Shown here: positions 1 to 9,834 of the stretch, piece after piece
Layout of the letters: every line of letters begins with the position of its first letter
Numbering within the stretch: the stretch's first letter is position 1
Origin: JACCWP01 sp963785115
GTDB taxonomy: Bacteria > Actinomycetota > Actinomycetes > Propionibacteriales > Nocardioidaceae
NCBI GenBank assembly: GCA_963785115.1
Contig: CAWATY010000009.1
Location: 682,001 to 746,000 of the forward strand
Reading direction: 5' to 3'
Length of the DNA stretch: 64,000 bases
Made by a program: the position numbers and the translations under genes
Notes under the pieces: generated by a model
Database searches by the model: none
What the model saw: only the letters and a program-made list of their open reading frames with translations
What the model was told of the DNA's origin: nothing

Positions 1-1011
1 CGCACGCTCGACGCCCTGGAGGCCGTGCGCGCCGCCACCCGGGCGCAGCGCGCCCGAGCCGAGACGGCCGCGGTGCTGACGGAGGCGCGTGCCCAGGCCG
101 AGCAGGCCGCGACCGCCCACGGCTTCGCCGGTGTCGCGGCGGTACGCGCCGACGCCCTCAGTGCCCCCGAGCGGCAACGGCTCGCCGACTGGCTCGAGGC
201 GCGGGCCGACGAGGAACGGAGCGCCCGCGACACGCTCGCCGACCCGGCGCTGGTCGCGACGGCAGCGGCAGGAGAGCCCGAGGTGGCCGCGCGGGCAGCC
301 TCCGAGGCGCAAGCGGTCGCGGTGACGTCAGCCGCCGCCCGCACCGAGGCCGAGGGCGCGCGCGCCACCGCGGCCCGTGCCGACGAGCGGCTCCGGACCA
401 TGCGCGCCCAGCTGGTGGCCTTGCTGCACGAGGGCGAGCCCGCCCGGGTCCGGCACGAGACGGCGGTCGCCGTCGCGTCGCTGGCCGAGGGCAAGTCCCG
501 CGACAACCACCTGCAGATGTCGCTGTCCGCGTACGTCCTCGCCGCCCGGCTCGAGCAGGTGGTGGCCGCGGCCAACGAGCGGCTCGACCCGATGACCGGT
601 GGTCGCTACTCCCTGGAGCACACGCCGGCGCGTACCGCGCGGGACCGGCGCGGCGGGCTCGGCCTGCTGGTGCGGGACGCGTGGACGGGCCAGACCCGCG
701 ACCCGCGCTCCCTGTCCGGAGGCGAGACCTTCCAGGCTTCCCTGGCGCTCGCCCTCGGGCTGGCCGACGTGGTGGCGCACGAGGCGGGCGGTGCCGAGAT
801 CAACACGCTGTTCGTCGACGAGGGCTTCGCCTCCCTCGACCCCGACAGCCTCGACGAGGTCATGGACGTGCTCGACGGCCTGCGCGCCGGTGGCAGGGTG
901 GTGGGGCTGGTGTCGCACGTCCAGCTGCTGCGCGACCGGGTGCCCGTGCAGGTCCGGGTCGACAAGCGGCGCAACGGCTCGATCGTGGTGTCCCCGGACG
1001 CCGTCGCCTGA
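1..1011 (+). CDS. sbcC: SbcC nuclease ATPase subunit, C-terminal part (5' truncated)
   Basis: The reading frame is open from base 1 and has no start in the window, so about 336 C-terminal codons of a longer protein are present. It holds the coiled-coil descent (Ala/Arg/Glu-rich, first 170 codons) and the C-terminal half of an SMC/Rad50-type ATPase: signature LSGGETFQASLALALG near codon 238, then Walker B LFVDEGFASLDPD and the H-loop region GLVSHV. This is the pattern of SbcC, which with SbcD processes hairpins and double-strand break ends. The sbcD partner would lie upstream, outside the window. Confidence 0.9.
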   Translation, partial: RTLDALEAVRAATRAQRARAETAAVLTEARAQAEQAATAHGFAGVAAVRADALSAPERQRLADWLEARADEERSARDTLADPALVATAAAGEPEVAARAASEAQAVAVTSAAARTEAEGARATAARADERLRTMRAQLVALLHEGEPARVRHETAVAVASLAEGKSRDNHLQMSLSAYVLAARLEQVVAAANERLDPMTGGRYSLEHTPARTARDRRGGLGLLVRDAWTGQTRDPRSLSGGETFQASLALALGLADVVAHEAGGAEINTLFVDEGFASLDPDSLDEVMDVLDGLRAGGRVVGLVSHVQLLRDRVPVQVRVDKRRNGSIVVSPDAVA

Positions 1012-1115
1012 CCAAGCCGCCGGCTCTGCGGCAGCGAAGCACTGTTCGAGAGACTCAGGCAGATACTGAGACACTGAGGTCCGTGCGGGTCGGCGGACCG
1101 GACGGAAGGACGTGG

Positions 1116-1706
1116 GTGGACGCGGAGACCGTGCGGTTCCCCGGTGGGGGTGCCGAGGAGCCAGAGGAGTCGCTCGACGAGCTGCTCAACCGGGTGGCTC
1201 GGCAGGACGAGTCGGCCTTCGCCCGCCTCTACGACCGGATGGGCGGGGCGGTGTACGGGCTCGCCCGGCGGGTGGTGCGCGACCCGGCGCGCGCCGAGGA
1301 GGTCGCCCAAGAGGTGTTGCTCCAGGTCTGGCGCACCGCCAGCCGCTTCGACCGCGATCGCGGGTCGGCGAAGAGCTGGATCCTCACCCTGACCCACCGC
1401 CGGTCGGTCGACGCCGTGCGGCACGACCAGGCAAGCACCGACCGGGAGCGCCGCTACGACTGGACCGGCGGTCGAGACACCGATGTCGTCGAGGAGGAGG
1501 TCACGATCCGCATGGAGCACCAGCAGGTTCGGCGCTGCCTCGGGACCTTGACCGATCTGCAGCGCGAAGCGGTCACCCTTGCCTATTACGGCGGCCACAC
1601 GTACGCCGAGGTGGCCACGGTGCTCGAGGCAAACCCCGCCACCATCAAGACCCGCATGCGCGACGGCCTGATCCGGCTGCGCGACTGCCTGGGAGTCACC
1701 GCATGA
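1116..1706 (+). CDS. ECF sigma factor, SigK-like
   Basis: A 196-residue group 4 sigma factor. Region 2 is seen as FARLYDRMGGAVYGLARRVV followed by ARAEEVAQEVLLQVWR, and region 4 as LTDLQREAVTLAYYGG with a helix-turn-helix ending in TIKTRMRDGLIRLR. GTG 1116 is preferred because GGAAGGA lies five bases before it; GTG 1083 is possible. The stop overlaps the start of an RskA-type anti-sigma gene by ATGA, the usual arrangement of SigK/RskA pairs in actinobacteria. Its target genes cannot be read from the window. Confidence 0.88.
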   Translation: MDAETVRFPGGGAEEPEESLDELLNRVARQDESAFARLYDRMGGAVYGLARRVVRDPARAEEVAQEVLLQVWRTASRFDRDRGSAKSWILTLTHRRSVDAVRHDQASTDRERRYDWTGGRDTDVVEEEVTIRMEHQQVRRCLGTLTDLQREAVTLAYYGGHTYAEVATVLEANPATIKTRMRDGLIRLRDCLGVTA

Positions 1707-2431
1707 GCGCCGATCTGCACACCCTGGTGGGTGCGTACGCGCTGCACGCACTCGACCCGCCCGAGGAGGCCTCGTTCGAGGACCACCTCGACCGGTGTCC
1801 CACCTGCACCGCCGAGCTGCGGGAGTTCCGCGCGACGGCTGCCCGACTCGGCGAGGCCGCCGAGGAGACGCCCCCGGAGCACCTACGCGCCGCTGTCCTG
1901 ACCGCTGCGCACCACACGGCACCGCAGCGGCCCGTCGTCACCCAGGTGTCCTCCGCCCGCTGGCAACGGCGGCTCGGCACGCGGCTGCCCGGCCTGCTGG
2001 CCGCGGCGGCGCTGCTCACCGCCGTCGCCATCGGCGGGCTGTGGTGGGCCGACCAGGACGACAACGGTGGCCCGTCGAGCGGCGACGACGCGTACGCGAA
2101 GGTCATGGCTGCCCCCGACCTCGTCACCAGGCCTCGAGGGCCCGACGAGACGCCGGTGCGTGTCTACTCGTCCCCCTCGCTCGGGCAGGCGGTGGTCGTC
2201 GTCGACGAGCTGCCGAGCCCCGGCGCGGAGCAGAGCTACGAGATGTGGGCGATGCACGACGACGGCAGTGTGAGCTCGCTGGGCGCCATGCCCGAATCGG
2301 CCGGTTCCGGGAGGCTCCTGGTCGACGACGTGGCGGAGATGGTCGGGGTGGCCGTCACGGTCGAACCAGCCGGTGGTTCACCGTCGGGGCAGCCCACCGG
2401 TGACACGGTCGCCCGCGTCCGCCTCGCCTGA
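1703..2431 (+). CDS. anti-sigma factor, RskA family
   Basis: A 242-residue protein that begins with an anti-sigma domain (HTLVGAYALHALDPPEE, then FEDHLDRCPTC with a His and Cys pair of the zinc-binding type). One membrane helix follows near residues 95-118 (LLAAAALLTAVAIGGLWWA), then an extracytoplasmic RskA domain containing YEMWAMHDDG. It would hold the upstream sigma factor at the membrane and release it by regulated proteolysis, as known for RskA. Start ATG 1703 overlaps the sigma stop, implying translational coupling. Confidence 0.88.
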   Translation: MSADLHTLVGAYALHALDPPEEASFEDHLDRCPTCTAELREFRATAARLGEAAEETPPEHLRAAVLTAAHHTAPQRPVVTQVSSARWQRRLGTRLPGLLAAAALLTAVAIGGLWWADQDDNGGPSSGDDAYAKVMAAPDLVTRPRGPDETPVRVYSSPSLGQAVVVVDELPSPGAEQSYEMWAMHDDGSVSSLGAMPESAGSGRLLVDDVAEMVGVAVTVEPAGGSPSGQPTGDTVARVRLA

Positions 2432-2535
2432 CCGGACGAGCGGCCCTCACCCGGATGGTGACGATCCGGCGACACCCGTCCCCAGATCGGCCAGTCTGAC
2501 TGGCAGCCGCCGTGACTCAGGGCACACTGGAACGC

Positions 2536-2790
2536 GTGAGGTACACCAGCCCCCCCGCCGCGAGCGGACCGTTGCACGGCCTCGGCACGTGCGGGCACCA
2601 GCCCCCGTGCCCGGAGGCCGATGCCCTCGACCGCGACGCCGCGCACACCGTCGCCGCCCACCCCGAGCAGGGGTGGAGCCTGTTGTGCAACGGCGTGGTG
2701 CTCTTCGAGGACACCGGTGAGCTGTTGCCCGACGGTCGCATCGTCGCCCCGCACCGGCCCACGTTCTTCGCCAAGGCCTTCGCCAGCTGA
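2536..2790 (+). CDS. DUF5999 family small protein
   Basis: An 84-residue protein. The C-terminal two thirds (CPEADALDRDAA, then HPEQGWSLLCNGVVLFEDTG, then DGRIVAPHRP) is a highly conserved actinobacterial block known only as DUF5999; its function is unknown. Two cysteines and a histidine near GTCGHQPPCP could bind a metal, but that is speculation. GTG 2536 is chosen with a weak GGA upstream; GTG 2512 in the same frame would add eight residues. It stands alone between the anti-sigma gene and tldD. Confidence 0.75.
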   Translation: MRYTSPPAASGPLHGLGTCGHQPPCPEADALDRDAAHTVAAHPEQGWSLLCNGVVLFEDTGELLPDGRIVAPHRPTFFAKAFAS

Positions 2791-2856
2791 CCGCAGCTGC
2801 ACCCGCTAGCGGGGCACCCACCGGCGCTGTCCCCAGGCTTTCGTAGGCTCGGGGCC

Positions 2857-4383
2857 ATGACAGTGGCCGCCGATCCCGACCGCTTGCGTCCGGAGTTCGT
2901 CGCACTCCCCCTCGCCCGCCTCGCCGACTCCGCGCTGCAGCGCTGCCGCGACTTCGGCGTGGAACATGCCGACGTCCGCATCGAACGGCTGAGCAGCAAC
3001 CAGCTACGGCTGCGGGACGCCTCACTCGAGGGCAGCCTCGGCGGCGAGACGCTGGGCCTCGCGGTGCGCGTCGTCCTCGACGGGACCTGGGGGTTCGCCG
3101 CCACGACCCAGCTGTCCACCGATGGGGCGGTGCGCGCCGCCGAGCAGTCCGTACGCGTCGCGCAGGTGTCCCGACCGCTGGCCGGCGAGCGGGTCGAGCT
3201 GGCCGCCGAGCCTGTGCACGACGAAGCCGTGTGGGTGTCGGCCTACGACGTCGACCCGACCGAGGTGCCGACCAGCGACAAGGTCGACCGCTTCGCGCAG
3301 TGGAGCCGCGACCTGCTGGCACACCCGGCCGTACGCCATGTCGACGTGGCGTACCAGGACGTGGTCGAGAACAAGTACTACGCCGACCTCGCGGGGACGA
3401 GCACGACCCAGCAGCGGGTGCGCCTCTACCCGCAGGTGACGGTGCACGGCGCCGACGACGACCGCGGCGTCATCGACTCCATGCGCACGATCGCGCCACC
3501 GGTCGGACGCGGCTGGGAGTACGTCACCGGCGACGGCGGGTGGGACTGGGACGCGGAGCTGTCCCAGCTGCCCGAACAGCTGGCGGAGAAGCTGGCTGCG
3601 CCCTCGGTCGAGGCCGGCCGGTACGACCTGGTCGTCGACCCCTCCAACCTGTGGCTCACCATCCACGAGTCGGTGGGCCACGCGACCGAGCTGGACCGGG
3701 CGCTCGGCTACGAGGCCAACTACGCCGGAAGCTCCTTCGTCACGTGGGACCAGCTCGGTGAGCTGCGCTACGGCTCGCCCGCGATGACGGTGACCGGCGA
3801 CCGGATCGTGCCGCACGGCCTGTCGACCATCGGCTACGACGACGAGGGCGTCGAGACCCAGCAGTGGGACATCGTGCGCGACGGCGTGTTCGTCGGGTAC
3901 CAGACCGATCGCCGGATGGCGGCCCGGCAGGGGCTCGGGCGGTCCAACGGCTGTGCTTTCGCCGACTCCCCCGCCACCATCCCGATCCAGCGGATGGCCA
4001 ACGTGTCCCTGCAGCCGGCACCCGGAGGTCCCGACACCGACGGGCTGGTCGGAGCGGTCGACGACGGCATCCTCGTTGTCGGCGACCGTTCGTGGAGTAT
4101 CGACATGCAGCGCTACAACTTCCAGTTCACCGGGCAGCGCTTCTACCGGATCAGGGGCGGTCGGCTCACGGGCCAGCTGCGCGACGTCGCGTACCAGGCA
4201 ACGACGACCGACTTCTGGGGCGCGATGGAGGCCGTCGGCGGTCCACAGACCTGGGTGCTCGGCGGCGCGTTCAACTGCGGCAAGGCCCAACCGGGTCAGG
4301 TGGCCCCGGTGAGCCACGGCTGCCCGAGTGCACTGTTCCGCGACGTGGCGATCCTCAACACCCGGACGGAGGGCGGTCGGTGA
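2857..4383 (+). CDS. tldD: TldD metalloprotease subunit
   Basis: 508 residues, the full length for TldD. The zinc motif HESVGH lies near residue 270, followed by ATELDRALGYEANYAGSSF, and the C-terminus has the family ending VSHGCPSALFRDV. TldD pairs with TldE/PmbA to form a heterodimeric protease that trims modified peptides and unfolded substrates; in this pair TldD carries the zinc. The stop overlaps the tldE start (GTGA), so the two are co-translated. No modified-peptide precursor gene is visible nearby. Confidence 0.92.
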   Translation: MTVAADPDRLRPEFVALPLARLADSALQRCRDFGVEHADVRIERLSSNQLRLRDASLEGSLGGETLGLAVRVVLDGTWGFAATTQLSTDGAVRAAEQSVRVAQVSRPLAGERVELAAEPVHDEAVWVSAYDVDPTEVPTSDKVDRFAQWSRDLLAHPAVRHVDVAYQDVVENKYYADLAGTSTTQQRVRLYPQVTVHGADDDRGVIDSMRTIAPPVGRGWEYVTGDGGWDWDAELSQLPEQLAEKLAAPSVEAGRYDLVVDPSNLWLTIHESVGHATELDRALGYEANYAGSSFVTWDQLGELRYGSPAMTVTGDRIVPHGLSTIGYDDEGVETQQWDIVRDGVFVGYQTDRRMAARQGLGRSNGCAFADSPATIPIQRMANVSLQPAPGGPDTDGLVGAVDDGILVVGDRSWSIDMQRYNFQFTGQRFYRIRGGRLTGQLRDVAYQATTTDFWGAMEAVGGPQTWVLGGAFNCGKAQPGQVAPVSHGCPSALFRDVAILNTRTEGGR

Positions 4384-5762
4384 GCAGCCCCCAGGAGCTC
4401 GTCGAGCGGGCGCTCGCGGTGTCGACCGCGGACGACTGCGTCGTGATCGTCCAGGACTCGGGTACCGCCAACCTGCGCTGGGCCACCAATACCCTCACCA
4501 CCAACGGCGTGACCCACGGCGTCACCGTGACCGTCGTCAGCATGGTCGACGGGGCCGAGGGGGTCGCCGCGGCCGGGCTGACCCGCGACGCCGGCAGCCC
4601 CGGGCAGGTCGAGGCGCTCGTCGCCGCCGCCGACGAGGCCGCCCGCAGGGCGGGTCCGGCCGAGGACGCCACGACGCTGGTCACCGGGGATGCCGATCAC
4701 GACTGGGCCGACGACCCCGCCAGCACGTCGATCGAGGTGTTCGGCGAGCTGGCACCAGGCCTCGGCGAAGCCTTCGGTCGGGCGGCTGCCGGCGACCGGC
4801 TGCTGTACGGCTTCGTCGAGCACGACATGACCACGACGTACCTCGGCACCAGTGCCGGGCTGCGCCGCCGGCACGTCCAGCCGAGTGGACACATCGGCAT
4901 CACCGGCAAGGACGCCGGACTCTCCCGGTCGGCCTGGGTCGGCCAGGCGACCCGCGACTTCGGTGACGTCGACCCGCTGGCTCTCGAGGCCGAGCTCGCC
5001 CGCCGGCTCGGGTGGGCCGAGCGCCAGGTCGAGCTGCCGGCCGGTCGCTACGACACGTTGCTGCCACCGACCGCGGTCAGCGACCTGATGATCTACGCCT
5101 ACTGGAGCGCCGCGGCCCGCGACGCCCACGAGGGCCGCACGGTGTTCAGCCGGACCGGCGGCGGCACCCGGGTCGGCGAGCGGCTGAGCGCGCGACCGGT
5201 GCAGATGTTCTCCGACCCGGCGCACCCGGGGCTGGAGTGCGCCCCCTTCGTCACGGCCGCGGCATCGACCAGCGGGACGAGCGTCTTCGACAACGGGCTG
5301 CCGCTGGCCCGCACCGACTGGGTGCGCGACGGGGAGCTGGCCGGCCTGGTGCAGTCGCGGCACGTCGCGACGCTCACCGGTCTGCCCGCCGCCCCGACCA
5401 TCGACAACCTGGTCCTCGCCGTCGACGACGCGGACGCCGATCTCGACACCCTGGTGGCGGGCACCGAGCGCGGGCTGCTGCTCACCTGCCTGTGGTACAT
5501 CCGCGAGGTCGACCCGCAGAACCTGCTGCTCACCGGGCTGACCCGAGACGGCGTCTACCTGGTCGAGGGTGGCGAGGTCGTGGCGGCCGTCAACAACTTC
5601 CGCTTCAACGAGAGCCCGATCGACCTGCTCGGCCGCTTCAGCGCGGCGTCGGAGACGGTGCCCGGCTTCTCCCGGGAGTGGGGCGACTACTTCCCGCGCA
5701 CCGCCATGCCCGCGCTGCGGGTGCCGGACTTCAACATGTCCAGCGTGAGCGCCGCGAGCTGA
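4380..5762 (+). CDS. tldE: TldE/PmbA subunit
   Basis: 460 residues. It has the TldD/PmbA fold sequence, including SRSAWVGQATRDF and the late block YIREVDPQNLLLTGLTRDG. It lacks the HExxxH zinc motif, as expected for the TldE partner. The GTG start at 4380 overlaps the tldD stop. The two proteins together form the active protease. Confidence 0.9.
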   Translation: MSSPQELVERALAVSTADDCVVIVQDSGTANLRWATNTLTTNGVTHGVTVTVVSMVDGAEGVAAAGLTRDAGSPGQVEALVAAADEAARRAGPAEDATTLVTGDADHDWADDPASTSIEVFGELAPGLGEAFGRAAAGDRLLYGFVEHDMTTTYLGTSAGLRRRHVQPSGHIGITGKDAGLSRSAWVGQATRDFGDVDPLALEAELARRLGWAERQVELPAGRYDTLLPPTAVSDLMIYAYWSAAARDAHEGRTVFSRTGGGTRVGERLSARPVQMFSDPAHPGLECAPFVTAAASTSGTSVFDNGLPLARTDWVRDGELAGLVQSRHVATLTGLPAAPTIDNLVLAVDDADADLDTLVAGTERGLLLTCLWYIREVDPQNLLLTGLTRDGVYLVEGGEVVAAVNNFRFNESPIDLLGRFSAASETVPGFSREWGDYFPRTAMPALRVPDFNMSSVSAAS

Positions 5763-5838
5763 ACGTTGTACGCTGACTGAACACCTGTTCGCTGGACGTA
5801 CACATGGGCGGCACGACGCGCCCGGACGGGAGGTCGCG
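5763..5838 (+). promoter_or_regulatory. putative promoter/operator region of pcaIJF
   Basis: Only 76 bases separate tldE from pcaI. They contain an inverted repeat GAAC-ACCT-GTTC (5779-5790) nested inside TGTAC...GTACA, and two related nonamers, GTACGCTGA at 5768 and GTTCGCTGG at 5787. The clear TTCCRCTGAGYGGAA operator found in front of pcaHG and pobA is absent. No convincing -10/-35 pair was identified. The region is the only place for a pcaIJF promoter unless transcription reads through from tldDE. Confidence 0.35.
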
Positions 5839-6657
5839 GTGGCCGAGCTCACGACCCTGCCGGAGGCCGTGGCAGCCCTCGTGCACGACGGCGACGAGGT
5901 TGCCCTGGAGGGTTTCACCCATCTCATCCCGTTTGCGGCGGGCCACGAGATCGTCCGGCAGGGCCGTCGGGACCTGTCCCTGGTGCGGATGACGCCGGAT
6001 CTCATCTACGACCAGCTGATCGGCATGGGCTGCGCCCGCCGGCTGGTGTTCAGCTGGGGCGGCAATCCCGGGGTCGGCTCGCTGCACCGCTTCCGTGACG
6101 CGGTCGAGAACGGCTGGCCGGCCCCGCTGGAGGTCGACGAGCACAGCCACGCCGGCATGGCGGTGCGCTACACCGCGGGGGCGTCCCGGCTGCCGTTCGG
6201 CGTGCTGCGCGGCTACCGGGGCAGCGACCTGGCCGAGCGCACGTCGACCATCGCAACGGTCGCGTGCCCCTTCACCGGCGAGGAGCTCACCGCGGTGCCG
6301 GCGGTCAACCCCGACGTCACGGTGGTGCACGCCCAGCGGGCCGACCGGGCGGGCAACGTCCAGTTGTGGGGCATCGTCGGCGTGCAGAAGGAGGCGGTGC
6401 TGGCGGCCGACCGGGTGCTGGTCACCGTCGAGGAGGTCGTCGACTCCCTCGAGCCACGGCCGGACGCTGTCGTGCTGCCGAGCTGGGTCGTCGACGCGGT
6501 CGCCGTCGTGCCGGGCGGGTCGCACCCGTCGTACGCCGCCGGCTACTCCATCCGCGACAACGCGTTCTACGCGGCCTGGGACGACATCAGTCGCGACCGC
6601 GACTCGTTCCGAGCCTGGATGGACGAGCACGTGCTGGACAAGGCGGTGGCGAGGTGA
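5839..6657 (+). CDS. pcaI: 3-oxoadipate CoA-transferase subunit A
   Basis: A 272-residue alpha subunit of a class I CoA-transferase (FTHLIPFAAGHEI, FSWGGNPGVGSLHRF, NVQLWGIVGVQKEAV). With PcaJ it moves CoA from succinyl-CoA to 3-oxoadipate. GTG 5839 follows GGGAGG with five bases between. It is somewhat longer than the classical enterobacterial subunits, as is usual for the actinobacterial type. The pca context on both sides, rather than the family alone, supports the substrate. The stop overlaps the pcaJ start (GTGA). Confidence 0.88.
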   Translation: MAELTTLPEAVAALVHDGDEVALEGFTHLIPFAAGHEIVRQGRRDLSLVRMTPDLIYDQLIGMGCARRLVFSWGGNPGVGSLHRFRDAVENGWPAPLEVDEHSHAGMAVRYTAGASRLPFGVLRGYRGSDLAERTSTIATVACPFTGEELTAVPAVNPDVTVVHAQRADRAGNVQLWGIVGVQKEAVLAADRVLVTVEEVVDSLEPRPDAVVLPSWVVDAVAVVPGGSHPSYAAGYSIRDNAFYAAWDDISRDRDSFRAWMDEHVLDKAVAR

Positions 6658-7440
6658 CGGGCGACGGCACGGGCGACGAGACTGCGTGGAGCACCGACGA
6701 GATGATGTCCGTGGCTGCAGCCCGGGCGCTGCGTGGCGCACGGACGTGCTTCGTGGGCATCGGGCTGCCGAGCACGGCGGCCAACCTGGCCCGGCACGTG
6801 CACGAGCCGGACCTGGTGCTGATCTACGAGTCCGGGACGATCGGCGCCAAGCCGGACGTGCTTCCGCTGTCGATCGGCGACGGCGAGCTCGCCGACACCG
6901 CCGACGCGGTGGTGAGCGTGCCCGAGATCTTCGCCTACTGGCTGCAGGGCGGCCGCTGCGATGTCGGCTTCCTGGGGGCGGCGCAGCTCGACCGCTACGC
7001 CAACATCAACACCACCGCGGTGTCCCGCGGTGACGGCAAGCCCGACGTCCGGCTGCCGGGCGCGGGTGGTGCGCCCGAGATCGCCGCCCACGCCGGCTCG
7101 GTGCTCATCACCGCGCGGCACTCGCCCCGGGTCTTCGTCGAGCGGCTCGACGTCGTCACCACGATGGGACACGGCAGCGGCGGCGACGACCGGGCCAAGC
7201 TCGGCCTGCGCGGAGCCGGTCCGACCCGGGTCATCACCGACCTCGGCGTGCTCGAGCCCGACCCGGACACCCGCGAGCTGGTGCTGGTCGCCGTCCACCC
7301 CGGGGTCAGCTCGGACCAGGTGCGCGAGCAGACCGGCTGGGACCTGCGGGTCGCCGATCAGGTGGAGACCACCGACCCGCCCACCGACGAGGAGCTGCGG
7401 GTGCTGCGCGACCTGCACGCCCGTACCGAGGAGGCGCACC

Positions 7441-7454
<14 letters not shown>
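6654..7454 (+). CDS. pcaJ: 3-oxoadipate CoA-transferase subunit B
   Basis: 266 residues of the beta subunit. It carries the catalytic glutamate region YESGTIGAKPDVLPLSIGDG near residues 58-78 and the later glycine-rich block GAGGAPEIA and TMGHGSGGDDRAKLG. The start overlaps pcaI by four bases and its end overlaps pcaF by 14 bases, so pcaIJF is one operon. It acts in the cytoplasm in the penultimate step of the beta-ketoadipate pathway. Confidence 0.88.
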
Positions 7455-8621
<1,167 letters not shown>

Positions 8622-8625
<4 letters not shown>

Positions 8626-9059
8626 TGCCGTCCGGGCGGGGCGGACTCCTCCCCCGCTGCCAGCGTCTCGCGGGCGAGAGCGAGCGCGCGGTTGGCGACG
8701 GGCACGCCCGCGTAGACAGCGGTGTGCAGCAGCACCTCCCCGATCTCGTCGGGGGTCACGCCATTGCGCACCGCGGCGCGCACGTGCATCGCCAGCTCGT
8801 GGTCGTGTCCGAGCGCGGCGAGCAGCGCGAGCGTGAGCATGCTGCGGGTGCGTCGGTCCAGGCCCTCGCGACCCCACACGTCGCCCCACGCGTAGCGGGT
8901 GATCAGGTCCTGGAACGGCTGCGTCATGTCGTCGGCTCCCGCGAGCGCGCGGTCGACATGGACGTCGCCGAGCACCTCGCGGCGTACCCGCAGGCCGCGT
9001 TCGTACGCTCCCTCGTCAGTGCTGCCGTCGGTGCCGTCATCCGTGCCGTGGTCAGGCAT
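8622..9059 (-). CDS. pcaC: 4-carboxymuconolactone decarboxylase
   Basis: 145 residues with the CMD domain: TRYAWGDVWGREGLDRRTRS, then the conserved block HELAMHVRAAVRNGVTPDEI and LLHTAVYAGVPVANRAL. It decarboxylates 4-carboxymuconolactone to 3-oxoadipate enol-lactone. The first 20 residues are an acidic Asp/Gly/Thr tail. The start ATG (9059) overlaps the pcaD stop by eight bases. In many actinobacteria pcaC and pcaD are fused as pcaL; here they remain separate. Confidence 0.88.
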
Positions 9060-9834
9060 CACGCGCCTCCGTCGCCTCGAGGTGGTCCAGCAGCAGTCGG
9101 GTGACCTCGTCCGCCCGCTCGACGTTGGCGATGTGGGCGGCGTCGTCGAGCACGACCAGTCGCGCGGCCGTGATGCCGTCGGCGATCTCGGCCAGGTGGT
9201 CGGGTGGCGTCGCCTCGTCGCCTGCACCCGCGATCACCAGGGTCCGGGCAGCGATCGCGGGCAGACGGCCCCTCTGGTCCATCGCGGCGATGGCGTCGCA
9301 GCACGCCGCGTACCCCTCGTCCGGCGTGGAGACCATCATCGCCCGGTAGGCCGCCGCGAGCTCGGGCTCGCGGGTGAAGAAGGCGGGCGTGAACCAGCGG
9401 CCGACGACCGCCTCGGCCACCGCCTCCGTGCCGCCCTCACGCACGGCCGCTGCTCGGCCCGGCCAGTCGTGCTGCTCGTGCAGCATCGCCGACGTGCAGA
9501 GCAGCGACAGGCTCGCCACCCGCTCGGGATGTCGCGCAGCGATGCTCAGCGCGGTCATCCCGCCCAGCGAGAGCCCGACCAGGTGGGCTCGGTCGATCCC
9601 CAGCCGGTCGAGCAGCGTCAGCAGGTCGTCGGCGAGCCCGTCGACGGTGTACGGCCCGGGCGGTGCTGGCGACTGGCCGTGGCCGCGAGTGTCGTAGCGG
9701 ACCAGCCGGTGCCCAGCAGCGATCGCCGTGGCCTGCGGGTCCCACATCCGGTGGGTCGTACCCAGCGAGTTCGACAGCACCACCGGGACGCCGGCCCCGT
9801 CGCCCTCGACCACGGCGTGCACCTCGACGGTCAT
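9052..9834 (-). CDS. pcaD: 3-oxoadipate enol-lactonase
   Basis: A 260-residue alpha/beta hydrolase. The nucleophile elbow is GLSLGGMTAL near residue 95; the oxyanion region is LSNSLGTTHRMWDPQ, a hallmark of PcaD; the C-terminal acid and base are in VIAGAGDEATPP and DDAAHIANVER. It hydrolyses the enol-lactone to 3-oxoadipate. ATG 9834 overlaps the pcaB stop (ATGA). It is the fourth gene of the pcaHGBDC operon. Confidence 0.9.
   Translation of the reverse strand: MTVEVHAVVEGDGAGVPVVLSNSLGTTHRMWDPQATAIAAGHRLVRYDTRGHGQSPAPPGPYTVDGLADDLLTLLDRLGIDRAHLVGLSLGGMTALSIAARHPERVASLSLLCTSAMLHEQHDWPGRAAAVREGGTEAVAEAVVGRWFTPAFFTREPELAAAYRAMMVSTPDEGYAACCDAIAAMDQRGRLPAIAARTLVIAGAGDEATPPDHLAEIADGITAARLVVLDDAAHIANVERADEVTRLLLDHLEATEARDA

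Noticed and set aside
3022..4317. Long open frame on the minus strand inside tldD
   Set aside because: It is the antisense shadow of a fully conserved gene; at high GC such frames are expected and its protein is a His/Val/Gly/Arg-rich string without any motif.
4296..6005. Long minus-strand open frame across tldE and pcaI
   Set aside because: Antisense shadow across two genes; low-complexity product and no ribosome binding site.
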